Shown one piece after another: positions 42,729-52,469 of a stretch of DNA of 64,000 bases; position 1 is the first letter of the stretch; the number at the start of each line of letters is the position of its first letter. The position numbers and the translations under genes were made by a program. The DNA lies in NCBI RefSeq assembly GCF_036248255.1, contig NZ_CP109178.1:6660001-6724000 (forward strand), given 5' to 3'. Below the pieces are notes generated by a model, which worked only from the letters and a program-made list of their open reading frames with translations, was not told the DNA's origin and did not search any database. The DNA is from Streptomyces sp. NBC_01717. Its GTDB lineage: Bacteria > Actinomycetota > Actinomycetes > Streptomycetales > Streptomycetaceae.

Positions 42729-44198
42729 TCAGCCGCGCGGCACCACGCCGCCCGTCGTGTCGAGCACCTTCCGGTCACCCAGCGGCGCGTGCAGCGTCAC
42801 CGTTCGCGTCAGCTTCTTGGCGATCATGATGCAGACCTTCTTCGGGTCGGGGTTCGACTCGGTGATCGTCACCCGTACCGCGTCCGCGCTCTCGGACGCG
42901 CTCGCCGCGTACGTACTGCACACCCCGCCCCAGAACGCCACCTCGAGCGTCCGCCCGTCGGCGCTGTACGAGATGAGCGGCTGCTGGGACCGTGCGTCGT
43001 CCCCCGGGCCGGGGCTCGGAGTTTTCCGGGGCGTCGGGGTCTTCGAGGGCTTCGCCAGCGAGTCCGGGTCCACCGCGACCTGCGTGACCGTGTTGCCCGT
43101 TCCGCCCGCGGCCGGGTGCACCGAGAAGAGCCATGACGGTACGAGCGTCTGCTCGCCCTCCACGTAACGCATCGCGAGGCCGAACACCGCCTTGTCGACC
43201 GTCACGGTCGTCGTCCCACGCTCCGCCCCGGTCCGCGTCCCGCAACTGTTCCCCGGCGACTTCAGGCTGCCTTCCTCCAGTGGTACGGGGGTGGCACACC
43301 CCCCGATGCCGCTGCGCGGAGCGTCCGCCCGCCCCGCCCTGTTCAACTGGTTCAGCGCGTCCCCCGCGCTGATCACCGGATACTCGGCGCCCTTCTCGAG
43401 GCCCTTCAACTGCCCGCTGCCACCGGTCACTTCACCGTCGGGGCCCACCTGGATACCGGTCGCCCAGCCGTAGGTGGGCAGCCCGTCGACCACCGGGTTC
43501 GCGTTCACCACCCGTACCGGGCCCATCAGTTGGCGGGCGTCGAGAGCCGCGTCGTCCTGACCGACCGCCTTCAGTACGGGCGCGGCGGCGGCCTTGGCCG
43601 CCTTCTCGCTCACCGGCGACCCCGCGCCGCCCGGCGCCATGTCCTTGCTCGAACACACCGTGGTGCTCTGGCAGTTGTCCGTCCCGCCGGAGCCGTACCT
43701 GGCGAACGTCCAGGTGCCCGGCGCCTGCTTGTTCACCCGCAGCAGTGGACCTGAGCCGTCCCCGTCGGAACCCACCTTCCAGACCGTGCCCTCGGCCTGC
43801 GGTGTACCCGCCACGCCCAGTGCCTTCGCCAGCCGTGCCACCTCCGCCGCCGATACCGTGCCCTTCGCGCGGTGGACAGCGGCCGTGTCCGGCCCGTCGG
43901 GCAGCTTGCCGGCCGCGCGGTAGACCACACCGCCGCCACCCGGATCGGGCTCGCCGACAGCAATGCCCTCGGGGGGCGTCGTCGGGCTGTCCGGGCCGCC
44001 CGGCGTCTCGTCGAGCGCGAGCAAGGGAGCCGCGTCGTCACTGCCGCCCGACCGGCTGCCCCCCTCGTCCGCCGCGGTGGCGGCCCAGTACGCACCGCCG
44101 CCCCCGGCCAGCAGCACCGCTGCCGCCACCGAGGCGACGGCCAGCCGGGACCGCCGTCGGGGGCGGATCACGTCGTTGTCGGGTCGCTCGGTGCTCAC
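42729..44198 (-). CDS. membrane-anchored extracytoplasmic protein
   Basis: A 489-residue protein with a short basic N-terminus (IRPRRRSRLA) and one membrane helix (about 20-42, AVASVAAAVLLAGGGGAYWAA), followed by a long Gly/Pro/Asp-rich exported region. A second Pro/Thr linker (TPTPRKTPSPGPGDD, about 390) separates a small C-terminal domain. I recognise no family; paired cysteines (NCQSTTVC, GGCATP, GNSCGT) suggest disulfides outside the cell. The start is GTG 44198 with AAGGAG upstream. Its stop codon abuts the truncated repeat, so its last residues may be recent. Confidence 0.8.
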   Translation of the reverse strand: MSTERPDNDVIRPRRRSRLAVASVAAAVLLAGGGGAYWAATAADEGGSRSGGSDDAAPLLALDETPGGPDSPTTPPEGIAVGEPDPGGGGVVYRAAGKLPDGPDTAAVHRAKGTVSAAEVARLAKALGVAGTPQAEGTVWKVGSDGDGSGPLLRVNKQAPGTWTFARYGSGGTDNCQSTTVCSSKDMAPGGAGSPVSEKAAKAAAAPVLKAVGQDDAALDARQLMGPVRVVNANPVVDGLPTYGWATGIQVGPDGEVTGGSGQLKGLEKGAEYPVISAGDALNQLNRAGRADAPRSGIGGCATPVPLEEGSLKSPGNSCGTRTGAERGTTTVTVDKAVFGLAMRYVEGEQTLVPSWLFSVHPAAGGTGNTVTQVAVDPDSLAKPSKTPTPRKTPSPGPGDDARSQQPLISYSADGRTLEVAFWGGVCSTYAASASESADAVRVTITESNPDPKKVCIMIAKKLTRTVTLHAPLGDRKVLDTTGGVVPRG

Positions 44199-44351
44199 CG
44201 GATCGCTCCTTCGACTGCGTTGCCGTCACCGTGACCGTCGCACGGTCATCGCCTGTCCCGCGAGTCGGGGACAACGGTGGGACGGAGCACAGGAGCTCTC
44301 GGTTCCCCCATGGGGCATTCGGGGGGTGTCCGGTGCGAGCGGCCGCCGCTC

Positions 44352-44549
44352 TCAGTCGCCGTACTCGGCCATCGAGTCGATCAGCCGTGCGGACGCGGGC
44401 GGAACGGTCACGCCGTGAATCAGGGACGGCGCCACAGGGGTGGGAGCGGCCGTGGCGGGTACCACCCAGTGCGGAGCCATCCGTGCGCAGTCACCGCGCA
44501 GCTCGGCCAGGCTGATCTCGGACTCGCGCGGGGCGATGTTCTTCGACAT
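44352..44549 (-). CDS. small protein of unknown function
   Basis: A 65-residue open frame: MSKNIAPRESEISLAELRGD, then CARMAPHWVVPATAAP and SLIHGVTVPPASARLIDSMA. The composition is varied and protein-like, unlike shadow frames, with an initial stretch predicted helical. The Shine-Dalgarno is weak. There is no recognised family. It is divergent from the PfkB-family kinase gene and shares its upstream region, where a small palindrome lies at 44591-44603. Confidence 0.6.
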   Translation of the reverse strand: MSKNIAPRESEISLAELRGDCARMAPHWVVPATAAPTPVAPSLIHGVTVPPASARLIDSMAEYGD

Positions 44550-44590
44550 GTCCGCACCGTAGGCACCGCGAGCCTCAGGATAAAAGACCT

Positions 44591-44603
44591 ACTATCGGGT
44601 AGT
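44591..44603. promoter_or_regulatory. palindrome ACTA-TCGGG-TAGT in a divergent promoter region
   Basis: A short inverted repeat in a locally AT-rich stretch, followed by TTTTT, between the small-protein gene and the kinase gene. It could be an operator or a -10-region feature. Confidence 0.3.
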
Positions 44604-44709
44604 TTTTCCCCCTTCAAGGCGAGTGCGGCGAACGGGTAGCGTGGACTGTCACGCCGTCCCGGGAGCGCAGTCACCCGTTCCCCTCGACCTCCGCAGGAGC
44701 AGTCTCCCC

Positions 44710-45684
44710 GTGCGCATCGCAGTCACCGGCTCCATCGCCACCGATCACCTCATGACCTTCCCGGGCCGTTTCGCCGACCAGCTGGTCGCCGACCAGCTGC
44801 ACACGGTCTCGCTCTCCTTCCTGGTCGACAACCTCGATGTACGCCGGGGCGGTGTGGCTGCCAACATCTGCTTCGGCATGGGCCTCCTCGGCACCGGCCC
44901 GATCCTGGTCGGCGCCGCGGGCTCCGACTTCGACGAGTACCGCGCCTGGCTCGACCGGCACGGTGTGGACACCGGATCGGTCCGGATCTCCGAAGTCCTG
45001 CACACCGCCCGTTTCGTCTGTACGACGGACGCCGACCACAACCAGATCGGCTCCTTCTACACGGGCGCGATGAGCGAGGCCCGGCTGATCGAGCTGAAGG
45101 CCGTCGCCGACCGGGTGGGCGGGCTCGACCTCGTCTCGATCGGCGCCGACGACCCCGAGGCGATGCTCCGCCACACCGAGGAGTGCCGCTCGCGCGGCAT
45201 CGCGTTCGCCGCCGACTTCTCGCAGCAGATCGCCCGGATGGACGGCGATGAGATCCGGATCCTCCTCGACGGCGCCACGTACCTCTTCTCCAACGAGTAC
45301 GAGAAGGGGCTCATCGAGTCCAAGACCGGTTGGACGGACGAGGAGATCCTCGCCAAGGTCGGCCACCGCGTCACCACGCTCGGCGCCCGCGGTGTCCGGA
45401 TCGAGCGGGCCGGCCAGGAGACCATCGAGGTCGGCTGCCCGGAGGAGGAGACGAAGGCCGACCCGACCGGCGTCGGCGACGCGTTCCGTGCCGGATTCCT
45501 CTCCGGTCTTGCCTGGGGCGTCGGCCTGGAGCGGGCCGCCCAGGTCGGCTGCATGCTCGCCACGCTGGTCATCGAGACGGTCGGCACGCAGGAGTACACC
45601 CTGCGCCGCACCCACTTCATGGACCGCTTCACCAAGGCGTACGGCCACGACGCCGCCGCCGAGGTCCGCGCCCACCTCGCGTAG
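44710..45684 (+). CDS. PfkB-family carbohydrate kinase (adenosine/ribokinase-like)
   Basis: A 324-residue ribokinase-fold kinase. VRIAVTGSIATDHLMTFPG opens the protein. The substrate-site motif RRGGVAANICFGMGLLG is at about 55-70, and the C-terminal PfkB signature TKADPTGVGDAFRAGFLSG carries the catalytic Asp and anion hole. The architecture is close to actinobacterial adenosine-kinase-like enzymes, but sugar specificity cannot be read from sequence. The start is GTG 44710 behind AGGAG. The stop (TAG 45682-45684) is directly adjacent to the stop of the convergent cysteine desulfurase gene. Confidence 0.9.
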   Translation: MRIAVTGSIATDHLMTFPGRFADQLVADQLHTVSLSFLVDNLDVRRGGVAANICFGMGLLGTGPILVGAAGSDFDEYRAWLDRHGVDTGSVRISEVLHTARFVCTTDADHNQIGSFYTGAMSEARLIELKAVADRVGGLDLVSIGADDPEAMLRHTEECRSRGIAFAADFSQQIARMDGDEIRILLDGATYLFSNEYEKGLIESKTGWTDEEILAKVGHRVTTLGARGVRIERAGQETIEVGCPEEETKADPTGVGDAFRAGFLSGLAWGVGLERAAQVGCMLATLVIETVGTQEYTLRRTHFMDRFTKAYGHDAAAEVRAHLA

Positions 45685-47067
45685 TCAGGACAGCCGGCGG
45701 ACCACATAGGCCGAGCCGCGGTCCGCCGGCTGCTCACCCACGTACTCCTGCTCACGCATCACGCACCACGCCGGGATGTCCAGCCGCGCGGCCTCGTCGT
45801 CGGAGAGCACGGTCACCGTCCCGCCCACCGGTACCTCTCCGATCACCTTTGCGAGTTCGATCACCGGGATCGGGCACCTCTTGCCCAGGGAGTCGACGAC
45901 CAGGGACGTGGTGGCCGCGGGGGAGGGGGCCACCGAAACGGGCGCGCCCAGCTTCTCCCGTACCTCTGACACCACCCCCGGCAGCACCCGGAGGAAGCGG
46001 TCGACGTCCTCCGCCGTGGTGCCGGCCGGCAGGGACACCCGGACGTTCCCTTCCGACAGCACCCCCATCGCCCTCAGCACATGGCTCGGCGTCAGCGTGC
46101 TGCTGGTGCAGGACGAACCGGACGATACGGAGAACTCCGCCCGGTCCAGTTCATGGAGCAGGGTCTCCCCGTCGACATAGAGACAGGAGAAGGTCACCAG
46201 ATGCGGCAGCCGCCGCACCGGATCACCGACCACCTCCACGTCGGGCACCAGCTCCGGCACCCGCGCCCGGATCAGGTCCACCAGTGCCCGCAGCCGTACG
46301 GACTCCGCCGCCGCCTCCGCACGGACCGCGCGCAGCGACGCCGCCGCCGCCAGGACCGCGGGAATGTTCTCGAAGCCGACGGCCCGCCCCGACTCCCGCT
46401 CGTCCGCCGGGCCTTGAGGAGCGAACCGGACCCCCTTGCGCACGGCGAGCAGCCCCACCCCCGAAGGCCCGCCCCACTTGTGGGCGCTCGCCGCCAGCAG
46501 TGACCAGCCCGCCGGCACCGGACCCCAGCCCAGCGACTGCGCGGCGTCCACCAGCAGGGGTACGCCCGACGCCCGGCAGAGCTCCGCGACCTCGGCCACC
46601 GGCTGCTCCGTACCGACCTCGTGGTTGGCGGACTGCAGACAGGCCAGTGCGGTGTCCTCGCGCAGGGCCTCCCCGTACGCCGCCGCACTCACCGCCCCCG
46701 CCCGGTCCACCGGCACCTCGGCGAACGTCCCGCCCTGTGCCTCATGCGTGGCAGCCGCATGGAGCACCGACGAATGCTCGACCGCCGAGACCACCAGGTG
46801 GCGGCCGACACGCCGACGCCCGGCGAGCGCTCCGGAGATCGCGGAGTGCACCGCCCGCGTCCCCGAAGAGGTGAAGGTGAGCTCGTCGGGGCGGCACCCC
46901 ACGGCCTCCGCGGCGGCCTCCCGGGCCGCGTCCAGCAGCAGCCGCGCCCGCCGCCCCTCCCGGTACAGCCGGGCAGGGTCGGCCCAGCCCTCGTCCAGGG
47001 CGGCAAGCAGCGCCTGGCGGGCGACCGGGTGCAGGGGGGCGGAGGATGCGGCGTCGAAGTAGGGCAC
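45685..47067 (-). CDS. cysteine desulfurase fused to a TusA-like domain
   Basis: A 460-residue protein. Residues 1-375 are a NifS/IscS-type PLP enzyme: the PLP lysine K197 in SAHKWGG, SANHEVGTEQPV for cofactor binding, and the catalytic cysteine C320 in SVSSGSSCTSS. Residues about 388-455 are a TusA/SirA domain with the CPxP sulfur-carrier motif (GKRCPIPVIELAKVIG, C398). The desulfurase can therefore hand persulfide sulfur to its own carrier, perhaps for tRNA thiolation or cofactor sulfur. The start is GTG 47067 (VPYFDAASSAPLHP). There are no bases between its stop and the kinase stop. Confidence 0.92.
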   Translation of the reverse strand: MPYFDAASSAPLHPVARQALLAALDEGWADPARLYREGRRARLLLDAAREAAAEAVGCRPDELTFTSSGTRAVHSAISGALAGRRRVGRHLVVSAVEHSSVLHAAATHEAQGGTFAEVPVDRAGAVSAAAYGEALREDTALACLQSANHEVGTEQPVAEVAELCRASGVPLLVDAAQSLGWGPVPAGWSLLAASAHKWGGPSGVGLLAVRKGVRFAPQGPADERESGRAVGFENIPAVLAAAASLRAVRAEAAAESVRLRALVDLIRARVPELVPDVEVVGDPVRRLPHLVTFSCLYVDGETLLHELDRAEFSVSSGSSCTSSTLTPSHVLRAMGVLSEGNVRVSLPAGTTAEDVDRFLRVLPGVVSEVREKLGAPVSVAPSPAATTSLVVDSLGKRCPIPVIELAKVIGEVPVGGTVTVLSDDEAARLDIPAWCVMREQEYVGEQPADRGSAYVVRRLS

Positions 47068-47229
47068 ACGTCCACGCTAGCTCGCGCCCGCCAGCATGTC
47101 GGGACGGGCCGGTCGCGCAGCCAGGAGAGGGCCCGTCAGATGGCGGCCGGAGGCCCGGATTCCACCCCTTCGGGGTTACGGGCGGCGCGTTGGGCACCCT
47201 CCCCGCGCGACCCCAAATAGCGTCCAGTA

Positions 47230-47258
47230 GGGTTTGGTCCGCATAAACATCCAAACCC
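47230..47258. promoter_or_regulatory. inverted repeat upstream of ctaCDF
   Basis: GGGTTTGG-n13-CCAAACCC, with the AT-rich spacer TCCGCATAAACAT, 79-107 bp upstream of ctaC. It is either an operator overlapping a -10 (CATAAA) or a transcript hairpin. Confidence 0.5.
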
Positions 47259-47336
47259 CTGCCCGCGTCAGGGCGGCGACCGACCAACGAGACGGCCGCG
47301 CCGAACGCGCGGGCGAGACTCTCGGGAAGGCGCTAC

Positions 47337-48299
47337 GTGAGTCCCAACGGCTCCGACCGCTCGTCGCGGCGCCCGATGCGGCGGAAGCTGCCGCAGGTGC
47401 TGACTGCGGGCCTGATCCTGGCGACCGCCACCGGTTGCACATACAAGGACTTTCCCCGCCTTGGTATGCCCACGCCGGTAACGGAAGAGGCACCACGGAT
47501 CCTTTCCCTCTGGCAGGGCTCGTGGGCGGCAGCGCTCGCCACGGGTGTGCTGGTCTGGGGCCTGATCCTGTGGAGCGTCATCTTCCACCGGCGCAGCCGC
47601 ACCAAGGTGGAGGTTCCTCCGCAGACCCGGTACAACATGCCCATCGAGGCGCTGTACACCGTGGTCCCTCTCATCATCGTCTCGGTGCTGTTCTACTTCA
47701 CCGCGCGCGATGAATCGAAGATCCTCTCGCTCTCGGCGAAGCCCGCCCACACCATCAACGTGGTCGGCTACCAGTGGAGCTGGGGCTTCAACTACATCGA
47801 GAACGTGGACGGCTCGACCGCCACGGGCAACGAGATCCCCAAGGAGCTCGACGCCATCCCCGACCGGTTCCGTAAGCAGTTCCCGCCGGGTGCGGACGGC
47901 GTCTACGACGTCGGCGTCCCGGGCACCCGGAACCCGCAGAACGGCAACCCGGGCCCGACCCTGTGGCTGCCGAAGGGCGAGAAGGTCCGCTTCATTCTGA
48001 CGTCGCGTGACGTCATCCACTCCTTCTGGGTGGTGCCGTTCCTCATGAAGCAGGACGTCATTCCGGGCCACACCAACTCCTTCGAGGTGACTCCCAACCA
48101 GGAGGGCACCTTCATGGGCAAGTGCGCCGAGCTCTGCGGCGTCGACCACTCCCGGATGCTCTTCAACGTCAAGGTCGTCTCCCCGGAGCGCTACCAGGCG
48201 CACCTCAAGGAGCTGGCCAAGAAGGGCCAAACGGGCTACGTGCCGGCCGGTATCGAGCAGACGAACCCGGCCAGGAATGCGGAGACGAACAAACTGTGA
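47337..48299 (+). CDS. ctaC: cytochrome c oxidase subunit II
   Basis: A 320-residue CuA-bearing subunit of the aa3 oxidase that receives electrons from the bcc complex. The lipoprotein-type signal ([13 protein letters not shown]) is followed by two membrane helices (about 60-82 and 108-125). The exported cupredoxin domain has [24 protein letters not shown] and the CuA site [12 protein letters not shown]. The start is GTG 47337 with GGGAAGG upstream. The stop overlaps the ctaD start (GTGA at 48296-48299). Confidence 0.97.
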   Translation: MSPNGSDRSSRRPMRRKLPQVLTAGLILATATGCTYKDFPRLGMPTPVTEEAPRILSLWQGSWAAALATGVLVWGLILWSVIFHRRSRTKVEVPPQTRYNMPIEALYTVVPLIIVSVLFYFTARDESKILSLSAKPAHTINVVGYQWSWGFNYIENVDGSTATGNEIPKELDAIPDRFRKQFPPGADGVYDVGVPGTRNPQNGNPGPTLWLPKGEKVRFILTSRDVIHSFWVVPFLMKQDVIPGHTNSFEVTPNQEGTFMGKCAELCGVDHSRMLFNVKVVSPERYQAHLKELAKKGQTGYVPAGIEQTNPARNAETNKL

Positions 48300-50032
48300 G
48301 CATTCTCAACGAATCTCAGGGTGCCGCGGCAGCAGACGACTCGTACGAGGACGAGCTGCCGGTCCGGCGCAAGCAGCCGGGAAATGTCGTCGTCAAGTGG
48401 ATGACCACCACTGACCACAAGACGATCGGCACGATGTACCTGGTCACGTCGTTCGCGTTCTTCTGCATCGGCGGTCTGCTGGCGCTCTTCATGCGCGCCG
48501 AGCTGGCCCGTCCCGGCACGCAGATCATGTCGAACGAGCAGTTCAACCAGGCGTTCACGATGCACGGCACGATCATGCTGCTGATGTTCGCGACGCCGCT
48601 GTTCGCCGGGTTCGCGAACTGGATCATGCCGCTGCAGATCGGCGCGCCCGACGTGGCGTTCCCGCGGCTGAACATGTTCGCGTACTGGCTGTACCTCTTC
48701 GGCTCGATCATCGCGGTGGCCGGCTTCCTCACCCCGCAGGGTGCGGCCGACTTCGGCTGGTTCGCCTACTCCCCGCTCTCGGACGCGGTCCGTTCGCCGG
48801 GTATCGGCGCCGACATGTGGATCATGGGTCTGGCCTTCTCCGGCTTCGGCACGATCCTCGGTTCGGTCAACTTCATCACCACGATCATCTGCATGCGCGC
48901 ACCCGGTATGACGATGTTCCGCATGCCGATCTTCGTGTGGAACGTCCTGCTGACCGGTGTGCTGGTCCTGCTGGCCTTCCCGGTGCTCGCCGCCGCGCTC
49001 TTCGCGCTGGAGGCGGACCGCAAGTTCGGGGCGCATGTATTCGACGCGGCCAACGGCGGCGCACTGCTCTGGCAACACCTCTTCTGGTTCTTCGGCCATC
49101 CAGAGGTGTACATCATCGCGTTGCCATTCTTCGGAATCATTTCCGAAGTGATCCCGGTGTTCAGCCGGAAGCCGATGTTCGGCTACATCGGCCTGATCAG
49201 CGCGACGATCGCCATCGCGGGCCTGTCCGTGACCGTGTGGGCGCACCACATGTACGTCACCGGCGGTGTGCTGCTGCCGTTCTTCTCGTTCATGACGTTC
49301 CTCATCGCGGTACCGACCGGTGTGAAGTTCTTCAACTGGATCGGCACGATGTGGAAGGGATCGCTGTCCTTCGAGACACCGATGCTGTGGGCCGTCGGCT
49401 TCCTGATCACCTTCACCTTCGGTGGTCTGACCGGCGTCATCCTGGCCTCGCCCCCGATGGACTTCCACGTCTCGGACTCGTACTTCGTCGTCGCGCACTT
49501 CCACTACGTCATCTTCGGCACCGTGGTCTTCGCGATGTTCTCCGGATTCCACTTCTGGTGGCCGAAGTTCACCGGCAAGATGCTGGACGAGCGGCTCGGC
49601 AAGATGACGTTCTGGACGCTGTTCGTGGGCTTCCACGGGACGTTCCTGGTGCAGCACTGGCTCGGTGCCGAGGGCATGCCGCGTCGTTACGCGGACTACC
49701 TCGCCGCCGACGGCTTCACCGCGCTGAACACGATCTCGACGATCTCCTCGTTCCTGCTCGGCCTGTCGATGCTGCCGTTCTTCTACAACGTGTGGAAGAC
49801 CGCCAAGTACGGCAAGAAGGTCGAGGTCGACGACCCGTGGGGGTACGGCCGTTCGCTGGAGTGGGCGACCTCCTGCCCGCCGCCGCGGCACAACTTCCTC
49901 ACCCTGCCGCGGATCCGTTCCGAATCCCCGGCGTTCGACCTGCACCACCCGGAGATCTCGGCGCTCGAGCAGCTGGAGCATCACTCCGAGGCTGACAAGG
50001 CCCTCGCGGGTGGCAAGGAGGCCGGCAAGTGA
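48296..50032 (+). CDS. ctaD: cytochrome c oxidase subunit I
   Basis: Catalytic subunit with hemes a and a3 and CuB; oxygen is reduced here and protons are pumped. It has 578 residues and twelve helices. [20 protein letters not shown] carries a heme a ligand, [17 protein letters not shown] the CuB histidine and cross-linked tyrosine, [11 protein letters not shown] the other CuB histidines, and [15 protein letters not shown] the heme ligands. The start is the overlapping GTG 48296 ([15 protein letters not shown]); frame extension upstream lies inside ctaC. The stop overlaps ctaF (GTGA). Confidence 0.97.
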   Translation: MSILNESQGAAAADDSYEDELPVRRKQPGNVVVKWMTTTDHKTIGTMYLVTSFAFFCIGGLLALFMRAELARPGTQIMSNEQFNQAFTMHGTIMLLMFATPLFAGFANWIMPLQIGAPDVAFPRLNMFAYWLYLFGSIIAVAGFLTPQGAADFGWFAYSPLSDAVRSPGIGADMWIMGLAFSGFGTILGSVNFITTIICMRAPGMTMFRMPIFVWNVLLTGVLVLLAFPVLAAALFALEADRKFGAHVFDAANGGALLWQHLFWFFGHPEVYIIALPFFGIISEVIPVFSRKPMFGYIGLISATIAIAGLSVTVWAHHMYVTGGVLLPFFSFMTFLIAVPTGVKFFNWIGTMWKGSLSFETPMLWAVGFLITFTFGGLTGVILASPPMDFHVSDSYFVVAHFHYVIFGTVVFAMFSGFHFWWPKFTGKMLDERLGKMTFWTLFVGFHGTFLVQHWLGAEGMPRRYADYLAADGFTALNTISTISSFLLGLSMLPFFYNVWKTAKYGKKVEVDDPWGYGRSLEWATSCPPPRHNFLTLPRIRSESPAFDLHHPEISALEQLEHHSEADKALAGGKEAGK

Positions 50033-50427
50033 AGATCCAGGGCAAGATGTTCCTCTGGCTGAGCGTCTTCATCCTCGCCATGGCAGTGACCTACGGCGTG
50101 TGGTCGAAGGAGCCGGCCGGTACCACCGCGCTCGTCCTGGCCTTCGGCCTGAGCGTCATGATCGGCTTCTACCTGGCCTTCACGGCGCAGCGGGTCGACG
50201 CGATGGCTCAGGACAACAAGGAAGCCGATGTCGCGGACGAGGCCGGCGAGGTGGGGTTCTTCTCCCCGCACAGCTGGCAGCCGCTCTCGCTGGCCGTCGG
50301 TGGCGCCCTCGCCTTCATGGGGGTCATCTTCGGATGGTGGCTGCTCTACTTCTCGGCCCCGGTCATCCTGATCGGCCTGTTCGGCTGGGTCTTCGAGTAC
50401 TACCGCGGTGAGAACCGCACCCAGTGA
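50029..50427 (+). CDS. ctaF: cytochrome c oxidase subunit IV (actinobacterial)
   Basis: A 132-residue membrane subunit with four helices in two pairs ([38 protein letters not shown]; then [40 protein letters not shown]). It is the small CtaF subunit of actinobacterial aa3 oxidases. GTG 50029 overlaps the ctaD TGA. It is the last gene of the operon, followed by a hairpin. Confidence 0.95.
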   Translation: MKIQGKMFLWLSVFILAMAVTYGVWSKEPAGTTALVLAFGLSVMIGFYLAFTAQRVDAMAQDNKEADVADEAGEVGFFSPHSWQPLSLAVGGALAFMGVIFGWWLLYFSAPVILIGLFGWVFEYYRGENRTQ

Positions 50428-50441
50428 CACCGCTCCACCTG

Positions 50442-50484
50442 ACGGGGGCCCGCACTTCTCATGTGAGAGGTGCGGGTCCCCCGT
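50442..50484 (+). terminator. ctaCDF terminator hairpin
   Basis: ACGGGGGCCCGCAC (50442-50455) pairs with 50470-50484 with one bulged base, followed by TT. Confidence 0.8.
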
Positions 50485-50535
50485 TTGCAGTCACCCCGCG
50501 CGCTGAAACTGATGAATCTTCTTAGCGTGGTGACC

Positions 50536-51786
50536 ATGAACACGCCGCGCATTCGTCCCGTAGTGAGCTGCACGCTGCTGGTCATGACCCTGGTTGCAGG
50601 GGCGACCGCCTGTGGTGGGCCACACGGTCATCCACTCGCCGAACAGCCGTACGACGCGGCGGACGAGATCACCTCCAACGCCCCTGAGGGCAACAAGAAG
50701 GCCGATCCCGACAAGCCCCTCGAAGTGACCGCCAGCGGTGACGACGGCCGGATCACGGACGTGGCCGCGGTGGACACCGCCGGGCGCCACCTCGCGGGCG
50801 AACTCTCGGCCGACGGGCTGCGCTGGCACTCCACCGTCCCGCTCGCGGCCGGCACCCGCTACACCGTCAGGGTCAGCGTCGAGGACGACGACGGTGCTCC
50901 GGGCAGCCGTACGCTCTCCTTCGAGACGGCCCCGGCGAAGAAGCTCCTGAATGTCACCTTCGGCCCGCACGCGGGCACCTATGGCGTCGGACAGCCCATT
51001 ACGGCGGAACTCAGCGCTCCGGTCAAGGACAAAGCCGCCAGGGCCACCGTGGAGCGCGCACTGAAGGTCCGCTCCACGCCCTCCGTGACGGGCTCCTGGT
51101 ACTGGGTCGACGACAAGATCCTGCATTACCGCCCGCAGACGTACTGGCCGGCCCGGGCAACGATCGAGGTCAGCAGCAACATGGCCGGCATCAGGGTCAC
51201 CAAGGGGCTGTACGGAGCCCCCACGAAGGCGTTGAAGATCACTACCGGCGACCGTATCGAGGCCATCACCGACGCCGCCGCGCACTCCATGACGGTCAAG
51301 CGCAACGGAGAAGTGATCAACACCATTCCGGTGACCACCGGAAGGCCCGGCTTCGACACCCGCAACGGTGTCAAAGTCGTGCTGAGCAAGGAGTACTCCG
51401 TACGCATGCGCGGGGAGACCATCGGCATCTCGGAGAATTCCAGCGACGGTTACGACCTGATGGTCTACTACGCGACCCGCGTCACCTGGAGCGGTGAGTA
51501 CGTGCACGCCGCCCCCTGGTCCACCGGCTCACAGGGGTACGCGAACGTCAGCCACGGCTGTACGGGCATGAGCAACGCCCAGGCCCAGTGGTTCTTCAAC
51601 ACCGTGCGCGAGGGCGACCTCGTCTCGGTCGTCGGCAGCCAGGGCGCCACGATGACGCCGTTCGACAACGGCTACGGCGACTGGAACCTGTCCTGGGCCA
51701 AATGGCAGCAGGGCAGCGCCCTGCAGAACAACGCCACCCCGGACGGGTCGACGGTGGAGGCGGCGCGCCTGCGCCCCGAGGTCTGA
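50536..51786 (+). CDS. L,D-transpeptidase lipoprotein
   Basis: A 416-residue exported cell-wall enzyme forming 3-3 peptidoglycan cross-links. The signal peptide is followed by a cysteine (MTLVAGATACGG), a likely lipoprotein site although the lipobox is poor. Two immunoglobulin-like domains (about 65-235) precede the YkuD domain (about 245-370), with YVHAAPWSTGSQGYANVSHG and the catalytic SHGC. The domain layout matches mycobacterial LdtMt2-type enzymes. ATG 50536 is preferred because the signal follows at once; an ATG at 50512 is also possible. Confidence 0.93.
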   Translation: MNTPRIRPVVSCTLLVMTLVAGATACGGPHGHPLAEQPYDAADEITSNAPEGNKKADPDKPLEVTASGDDGRITDVAAVDTAGRHLAGELSADGLRWHSTVPLAAGTRYTVRVSVEDDDGAPGSRTLSFETAPAKKLLNVTFGPHAGTYGVGQPITAELSAPVKDKAARATVERALKVRSTPSVTGSWYWVDDKILHYRPQTYWPARATIEVSSNMAGIRVTKGLYGAPTKALKITTGDRIEAITDAAAHSMTVKRNGEVINTIPVTTGRPGFDTRNGVKVVLSKEYSVRMRGETIGISENSSDGYDLMVYYATRVTWSGEYVHAAPWSTGSQGYANVSHGCTGMSNAQAQWFFNTVREGDLVSVVGSQGATMTPFDNGYGDWNLSWAKWQQGSALQNNATPDGSTVEAARLRPEV

Positions 51787-51825
51787 CCGGCCAGGGGAGT
51801 GCGCCGAACCTCGAAGGGACATGAA

Positions 51826-51862
51826 GCAGCCCGGCCCGCGGCGGAACCGCGGGCCGGGCTGC
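51826..51862. terminator. convergent terminator hairpin
   Basis: A 16-bp perfect stem GCAGCCCGGCCCGCGG (51826-51841) with 51847-51862, between the transpeptidase gene and the receiver-domain gene. Confidence 0.9.
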
Positions 51863-51870
51863 AGCAGGAC

Positions 51871-52272
51871 TCAGGACTGTACGCAGAGCCTGCTGCGCAG
51901 CAGAGCGGCCAGGGCGTCCGCGAACTCGACCGGCTCGACCGGAAGGGTCACCGCGGCGTCCGCGCGGCTCCACGTGGCCAGCCAGGCGTCCTGCGGGCGC
52001 CCGATCAGCAGCAGTACCGGCGGGCAGCGGAAGATCTCGTCCTTGATCTGCCGGCAGACGCCCATGCCGCCCGCCGGAGCCGTCTCGCCGTCCAGCACGC
52101 ACACGTCGATGCCGCCGTTGTCCAGCGCGGTCAGGACGGCGGGCAGCGTGGCGCACTCCACGAACTCCACCGGTGGCACGTCCGCCGCAGGCCTGCGACC
52201 GGCGGCGAGCCTCACCTGCTCACGGGTGTTGGCATCGTCGCTGTAGACCAGGACCGTGGCGGTCGGCTGCAT
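51871..52272 (-). CDS. stand-alone receiver-like protein
   Basis: A 133-residue CheY-like fold without an output domain. Acidic residues are kept near the N-terminus (VYSDDANTREQ) and a possible phospho-acceptor D61 lies in VCVLDGETAPAGG. The conserved lysine of true receivers is missing (TLPVEPVEFADAL at the position of KP), so it is probably an atypical or non-phosphorylated receiver. The start is ATG 52272 with GGAGGA. It is divergent from ctaE and could influence respiratory gene expression, by position only. Confidence 0.85.
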   Translation of the reverse strand: MQPTATVLVYSDDANTREQVRLAAGRRPAADVPPVEFVECATLPAVLTALDNGGIDVCVLDGETAPAGGMGVCRQIKDEIFRCPPVLLLIGRPQDAWLATWSRADAAVTLPVEPVEFADALAALLRSRLCVQS

Positions 52273-52448
52273 TGTTCCTCCGTGACATCTGTGTCTTCGG
52301 GGCTCTCGGGCCATGAACCGATGCGCGGATCGTACTCCGACCGACAGCGTGTCAGCACCGGTAATGACACCGATTCGATGGGCCGTTCGGGCAGGACACA
52401 CCCTGCTGACACACCGAACGGCACCCCCCGGAGTGAGGGCGGGATAAG

Positions 52449-52469
52449 CGACCGACATAATGTCGGTCG
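52449..52469. promoter_or_regulatory. palindrome across the ctaE start codon
   Basis: CGACCGACA-TAA-TGTCGGTCG, perfect 9-bp arms centred on the annotated ATG. It contains a -10-like CATAAT (52456-52461), placing a transcription start near 52468 and a leaderless GTG at 52469. Confidence 0.5.
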
